A DNA stretch of 64,000 nucleotides from Gammaproteobacteria bacterium (GTDB taxonomy: Bacteria > Pseudomonadota > Gammaproteobacteria > Steroidobacterales > Woeseiaceae). A program made the position numbers and the translations under genes. Positions 60,233 through 64,000 of this stretch are shown here, one piece after another. Within the stretch, counting starts at the first letter, position 1. Each line of letters begins with the position of its first letter. Location: positions 1 through 64,000 of the forward strand of contig JAOTVR010000003.1 in the NCBI GenBank assembly GCA_029863305.1, in the 5' to 3' direction. Under the pieces are notes generated by a model. That model had not been told where the DNA came from and made no database searches. It saw nothing but the letters and a program-made list of their open reading frames with translations.

Positions 60233-61126
60233 CTAGGTGGCTGACGCCGCTGCGATACTTGCAATCGATGCATCGAGCGTGGCGTTGAACTCTTCGGCCG
60301 ATTGTTGTGCGCTCAATCCTTCTGACAATGCCCGCGAAAAGCTCGCGACCATGCCATGCTGACGCGAGAGCCGCTCATTCGCTTCATCTCTCGAGTACCC
60401 GCCCGACAATGCGACGACTCTGGCTACGTTCGGGTGTGCAACGCAGTCGGCATACAGATCATTTTGCTCCGGCAACGTCAGCTTGAGCATGACGAGTTCG
60501 TCCGGGTCCAGACTGTTCAGCTGCTCCATGATGGCCGAGTGCAGTATTGCCTCTGCCGCGGCCTTGTCCGGACAATGAATATCGACTTCCGGCTCGATGA
60601 TCGGCACAAGACCTGCCGCGACAATCTGGCGGCCGATCTCGAACTGCTGCTCGACGACGGCACGAACGCCATCCGCATTGGCTTGTTTGATAACGGAGCG
60701 CATCTTGGTACCGAAGATGCCAGCCGCCTTTGCCTTGTCCAGCAAGGCAGCAAGATCCGGAATCGGCTTCATGAGCTGTGCGCCGTCGACCTCGTCCGCC
60801 AGGCCCTTGTCGACCTTCAGAAACGGCACGACGTTCTTGACCTCCCACAGGTAGCTTGCCGTGGACTGACCCTCGACCTGTCGATCCATCGTGTTTTCGA
60901 ACAGTATCGCGCCAAGAATGCGGTCTCCGCCGAATGCCGGGCTGGTCATGATCCGCGTTCGCATCTCGTGCACTATCGTGAACATTTCCTCATCATTCGA
61001 CCAGGCATCCGGCGTCACGCCATACAGGCCCAGGGCCTTGGGTGTGCTGCCACCACTCTGATCGAGAGCGGCGATGAACCCGGGTGCGGTTTTGATCTTT
61101 TGCAGTTGTTGTTCGAAATTACTCAC
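60233..61126 (-). CDS. Fructose-bisphosphate aldolase class I; GTG start
   Basis: 'VSNFEQQLQKIKTAPGFIAALDQSGGSTPKALGLYGV', 'VPFLKVDKGLADEVDGAQLMKPI', 'ALSGGYSRDEANERLSRQHGMVASFSRALSEGL'. Confidence 0.93.
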   Translation of the reverse strand: MSNFEQQLQKIKTAPGFIAALDQSGGSTPKALGLYGVTPDAWSNDEEMFTIVHEMRTRIMTSPAFGGDRILGAILFENTMDRQVEGQSTASYLWEVKNVVPFLKVDKGLADEVDGAQLMKPIPDLAALLDKAKAAGIFGTKMRSVIKQANADGVRAVVEQQFEIGRQIVAAGLVPIIEPEVDIHCPDKAAAEAILHSAIMEQLNSLDPDELVMLKLTLPEQNDLYADCVAHPNVARVVALSGGYSRDEANERLSRQHGMVASFSRALSEGLSAQQSAEEFNATLDASIASIAAASAT

Positions 61127-61218
61127 GGCGATACCTGTCTCTTTGTGTCCTGAATTAATGGATGAGCGCGATTCTACATCACGCAGACAGGATATCGAGC
61201 AGAAGATTTCGTCAGGGA

Positions 61219-63198
61219 TTACGGCCGGCGGCGCGCACAGACGGTCATCAGCGCGAGCAGGCACAGAAATATCGGACCTGCGGCGCCACTTCCCTCGTCA
61301 TCGCCACTGGCCGAAGTGACACGTATGCTGCCGGTGGCGCTGTTGTTAGCCGGGTCATTGTCTGCTTCACTGGATGCAAGCCTTACCGTGTAGCCCTTCG
61401 ATCCGGTCGCCAGGCCGCTTATGTTCATGCTCAACGTTGAGCTCGATTGCGCAGCCAGGGTGTTCGCCTGACAGTCGATCTGTCGCGCGGTAACCGTGCA
61501 AGAGCCGGCCGACCAGCTTGCGCTGTTAGCCTGCAGTTCGTCATTCAGCGAGATGCTTGCGGTCACGCCCGTGGCGGCCAGGTCCGAGCGATTTTCGAGT
61601 ACGGCGTTAACTGTTGTGCTTTGCTGCACTTGAACCGATGTAGTGGTGAGCGCATTGACGGCCAGATCGACGGCAGGATCAACGGTCAATGGCGACGCGA
61701 CCTGATTGTTGTTCGGGCGTTCGTCGACATCGGCCGTGACGCTTGCGCTCAGGGTACCTACGCCCACGGTCGTCGGTGTCGTCGTTATCGTTACCGTGCG
61801 AACCGTGAGGCCGGGAATATCGCCCAGCGCGCAACTGATACTGCCAGCGTTACTGCTGCAATTTCCGGAAGATGACGTGACAGAATCGAGTAGCAGGGTG
61901 GCTGGCAGAGAGACATCCAGCATGACATTTGTCGCCTGCACGGTGCCGTTACTGCGCACGTCGTAGACCAGCACGGTTTGCGCGCCGAGCAGAACGTTGG
62001 ATACCTGGCCATTAAGGGCTACAGATACATCCATCGCGGGAAGGGCACTGATACAGGAGGCTCCGGCCGCGGTGGCCTGCATGATCGAGATACTGCAATC
62101 GGAAAATTGCTGGCTCTGGGTGAGCCGCGGAGCCATGATGAATGTTTCCGGCTCGGATTCGCACGCGCCCGGTTGGCCGTCGTGCGGCGCGCCGAAATTG
62201 TGACCAATCTCGTGCGCGGCGATCAGGCTGTCAAAGGTTGCGCCGCTATTTCCTTCGCTGAGTCCTGCACCGTAATAATCGCTGCAAAGCGTGCCATTCC
62301 AGGCAATGCCGACCGTCGTCGTGTCGAGGTCGCGCCCCGTGTACAAGTGGGTCAGGCCATGAGTGTTCTGCGCGGGAGTTGCCTCCCGGTAGGCAGACAG
62401 TTCGTCCAGCAGATCCTCCGCGACGCTCTCATCGGTAAACGGATCCGCCAGCGGATCGCTAAACGTCTCGATCGTCGGAACACGAATCTGTACGCCAAGC
62501 TGCTCACTGAAAATGCCGTCGACATTATTAAGCCGGGTAGTAATCGCCGCAGCGGCATTTACATCGCCGCCTCTGGCGCTCGTGAACTCGAAGTCGCCAA
62601 TTGCGCCCATGGTTATTTCGGATATCGCACCGGCGGCCTGTGCCACCGCTGCATCCAGCTCGACTATCAACTTGCTGTACGCCACAGCACCGCTGCCAGA
62701 GAACGAGGCGGCACCACAACTCATGCTGCCAGGTGCGATAACGGCGTCGGCCAGGCGATAAACAACCGGAGCGCTGATTTGTAGCTGGCTGTCTCCAGGC
62801 GCCTCGACCGCGAACATTTCGTTGCCATCCCAGATGAGCCCACGCGGCATGCCGTCGAACACGACGATGCGCGCCCAGGAATTCGGGTCGCCGTTCAATC
62901 GGCCATGATAGATATCGATGCCGCCGGGCAGTGCTTGACGAGACTCCACAGAAAGCAGTTCGTTGTTCGGCTCAAGCTGTAAATCGAAAGACCTTCCCAA
63001 TGCGTCGAAGCCAAGCTCGATCGGCGCCGCGCCTTGCGCTTTCTGCAGGCTGCCAGCGGATGTTTCGCTGATCGAGCGCATACTCAGCCGTTGCAAGGGC
63101 TCGTAATGAGAGATGACGACATGATTCGACTCGGCGGCAGACGGCGCCGAAAATATGCCGAGAATCGCGGCAACCGGTATCCATTGCAAGACTTTCAT
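61219..63198 (-). CDS. Secreted reprolysin-like zinc metallopeptidase with CARDB/DUF11-like repeats and GlyGly-CTERM-like tail
   Basis: Signal peptide; 'AAHEIGHNFGAPHDG' (HEXXHXXGXXHD); 'GSGAAGPIFLCLLALMTVCARRRP' at the C-terminus. Confidence 0.92.
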   Translation of the reverse strand: MKVLQWIPVAAILGIFSAPSAAESNHVVISHYEPLQRLSMRSISETSAGSLQKAQGAAPIELGFDALGRSFDLQLEPNNELLSVESRQALPGGIDIYHGRLNGDPNSWARIVVFDGMPRGLIWDGNEMFAVEAPGDSQLQISAPVVYRLADAVIAPGSMSCGAASFSGSGAVAYSKLIVELDAAVAQAAGAISEITMGAIGDFEFTSARGGDVNAAAAITTRLNNVDGIFSEQLGVQIRVPTIETFSDPLADPFTDESVAEDLLDELSAYREATPAQNTHGLTHLYTGRDLDTTTVGIAWNGTLCSDYYGAGLSEGNSGATFDSLIAAHEIGHNFGAPHDGQPGACESEPETFIMAPRLTQSQQFSDCSISIMQATAAGASCISALPAMDVSVALNGQVSNVLLGAQTVLVYDVRSNGTVQATNVMLDVSLPATLLLDSVTSSSGNCSSNAGSISCALGDIPGLTVRTVTITTTPTTVGVGTLSASVTADVDERPNNNQVASPLTVDPAVDLAVNALTTTSVQVQQSTTVNAVLENRSDLAATGVTASISLNDELQANSASWSAGSCTVTARQIDCQANTLAAQSSSTLSMNISGLATGSKGYTVRLASSEADNDPANNSATGSIRVTSASGDDEGSGAAGPIFLCLLALMTVCARRRP

Positions 63199-63314
63199 CC
63201 GAGCTCCGCATTGTACTTCCGAAGAGCCTGTTAGCTAATCAAATAGGGCTCGCAACAACAAGCGACTATCCGTCGCTAATCGCCGACACCGGGCGATAAA
63301 GTGTGCGGCAGCTC

Positions 63315-63710
63315 TCAGTTCTCGAGAATAAGTTGCAGGGTGCAGTCGTCGCGCTTGCCAGTCGTCTCCCATGCCGAAAATTCGTCTGCGGTCATCAGGA
63401 AACGCTGTTCATCGCGGCGAGCCAGGTACAGGGTCGGCATTGCCGCGCCTGCGGCCGACTTCATGCGGACCATCTGCCCGTCAATGCGATAGCTGCCGCG
63501 CAGTGGATAGCCGGGAAACTGATTCACCTTCCCGCCGTCTTCATTGACGAGGACTTCATCTGTGAATTTTTCCCAGACGAACTGGCCATCGCTCAACGTG
63601 ATCTTGCTGCCGACGTAGGCAGCGCAGCCGGGCAAATAAGTGCCCTCGTGGGATACGCAGGCAGCCAGCAGTGTCGCAAACAGGACGGCCAAAAGAAGAC
63701 GGATTTTCAT
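63315..63710 (-). CDS. Hypothetical lipoprotein
   Basis: 'MKIRLLLAVLFATLLAACVSHEG' lipobox; start trimmed to ATG 63710. Confidence 0.75.
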   Translation of the reverse strand: MKIRLLLAVLFATLLAACVSHEGTYLPGCAAYVGSKITLSDGQFVWEKFTDEVLVNEDGGKVNQFPGYPLRGSYRIDGQMVRMKSAAGAAMPTLYLARRDEQRFLMTADEFSAWETTGKRDDCTLQLILEN

Positions 63711-63805
63711 TGCTGCAGGGTAACAGAGTGGTACGATCCTGGGCAGCAAAAATGCACTCCTCGCGCTTATGTTACGCTTGGTTTTCGACATTGGAGAGCC
63801 GTCCT

Positions 63806-64000
63806 TTGAAAAGCACACACATCATCGGCATTCGATCGTTCGTCGTTTTCGTCGCGGTCATGGTTCTGTCTGCATGCACTGCGATGCGGCCCGGCTACGA
63901 GACTCCAACCGTTACCGTGAATTCTTTTCGCAGCTTGCCTTCGGAAGGTGCGTTGCCAAGCTTCGAAATCGGATTGCACGTTATCAACCCGAACTCGACA
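63806..64000 (+). CDS. LEA14/WHy-like lipoprotein, N-terminal part (3' truncated by window; TTG start)
   Basis: TTG at 63806: LKSTHIIGIRSFVVFVAVMVLSACTAMRPGYETPTVTVNSFRSLPSEGALPSFEIGLHVINPNST, open to window end. Confidence 0.65.
   Translation, partial: MKSTHIIGIRSFVVFVAVMVLSACTAMRPGYETPTVTVNSFRSLPSEGALPSFEIGLHVINPNST

Noticed and set aside
60044-60288. Small ORFs between ppdK and the aldolase gene
   Set aside because: No motif or RBS; overlap each other in different frames. A 6-bp hairpin (CGCGGA 60156-60161 / TCCGCG 60166-60171) is there but too weak to call.
63255-63300. Short inverted repeat AGCGAC-tatcc-GTCGCT upstream of the metallopeptidase gene
   Set aside because: Six-bp stem without clear U-tract; cannot separate from chance.

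Overview
The window appears to be ordinary chromosomal sequence from a GC-rich gammaproteobacterium-like genome, densely packed with protein genes. I saw no convincing tRNA or rRNA genes, transposases, phage genes or CRISPR arrays. Main blocks, left to right: (i) 3' end of an outer-membrane beta-barrel gene. (ii) A minus-strand tripartite ABC efflux operon (HlyD-type adaptor, ATPase, duplicated FtsX/MacB-type permease), divergent from a sigma-54-type response regulator and an NtrY-like histidine kinase. The divergent spacer carries a near-perfect sigma-54 -24/-12 promoter and two tandem 16-bp palindromes TGTNCG-N4-CGNACA spaced 21 bp centre to centre. (iii) A ~17-kb minus-strand aryl-polyene/xanthomonadin-type pigment cluster (about 7.7-24.9 kb). 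It has ketosynthases, a chain-length-factor-like protein, two ACPs, dehydratases, reductase, ligase, acyltransferases, ammonia lyase, LolA- and MMPL-type export proteins, PPTase and an FAD enzyme, many with overlapping start/stop junctions. (iv) An ECF sigma / anti-sigma-like / HEAT-repeat operon, a c-type cytochrome, a DUF11-like secreted protein and a lipase. (v) Monomeric isocitrate dehydrogenase, then a plus-strand operon (35.6-49.8 kb) related to the E. coli ygeW-xdhD 'selenium-linked' purine/uric-acid catabolic cluster: ygfK, ssnA, ygfM, xdhD-like, PLP enzyme, ygeY, carbamoyltransferase, carbamate kinase, threonine-synthase-like PLP enzyme. It lacks a recognisable hyuA or canonical ygeX. 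(vi) DUF2339/DUF3999 pair, LCAT-like lipase, MsbA-like ABC exporter, pyruvate phosphate dikinase, class I aldolase, a reprolysin-like GlyGly-CTERM metallopeptidase and lipoproteins. The best candidates for something under-described are the variant purine-catabolism operon and the sigma-54 / tandem-palindrome control of the efflux operon. All family calls come from motif recognition, with no database search.
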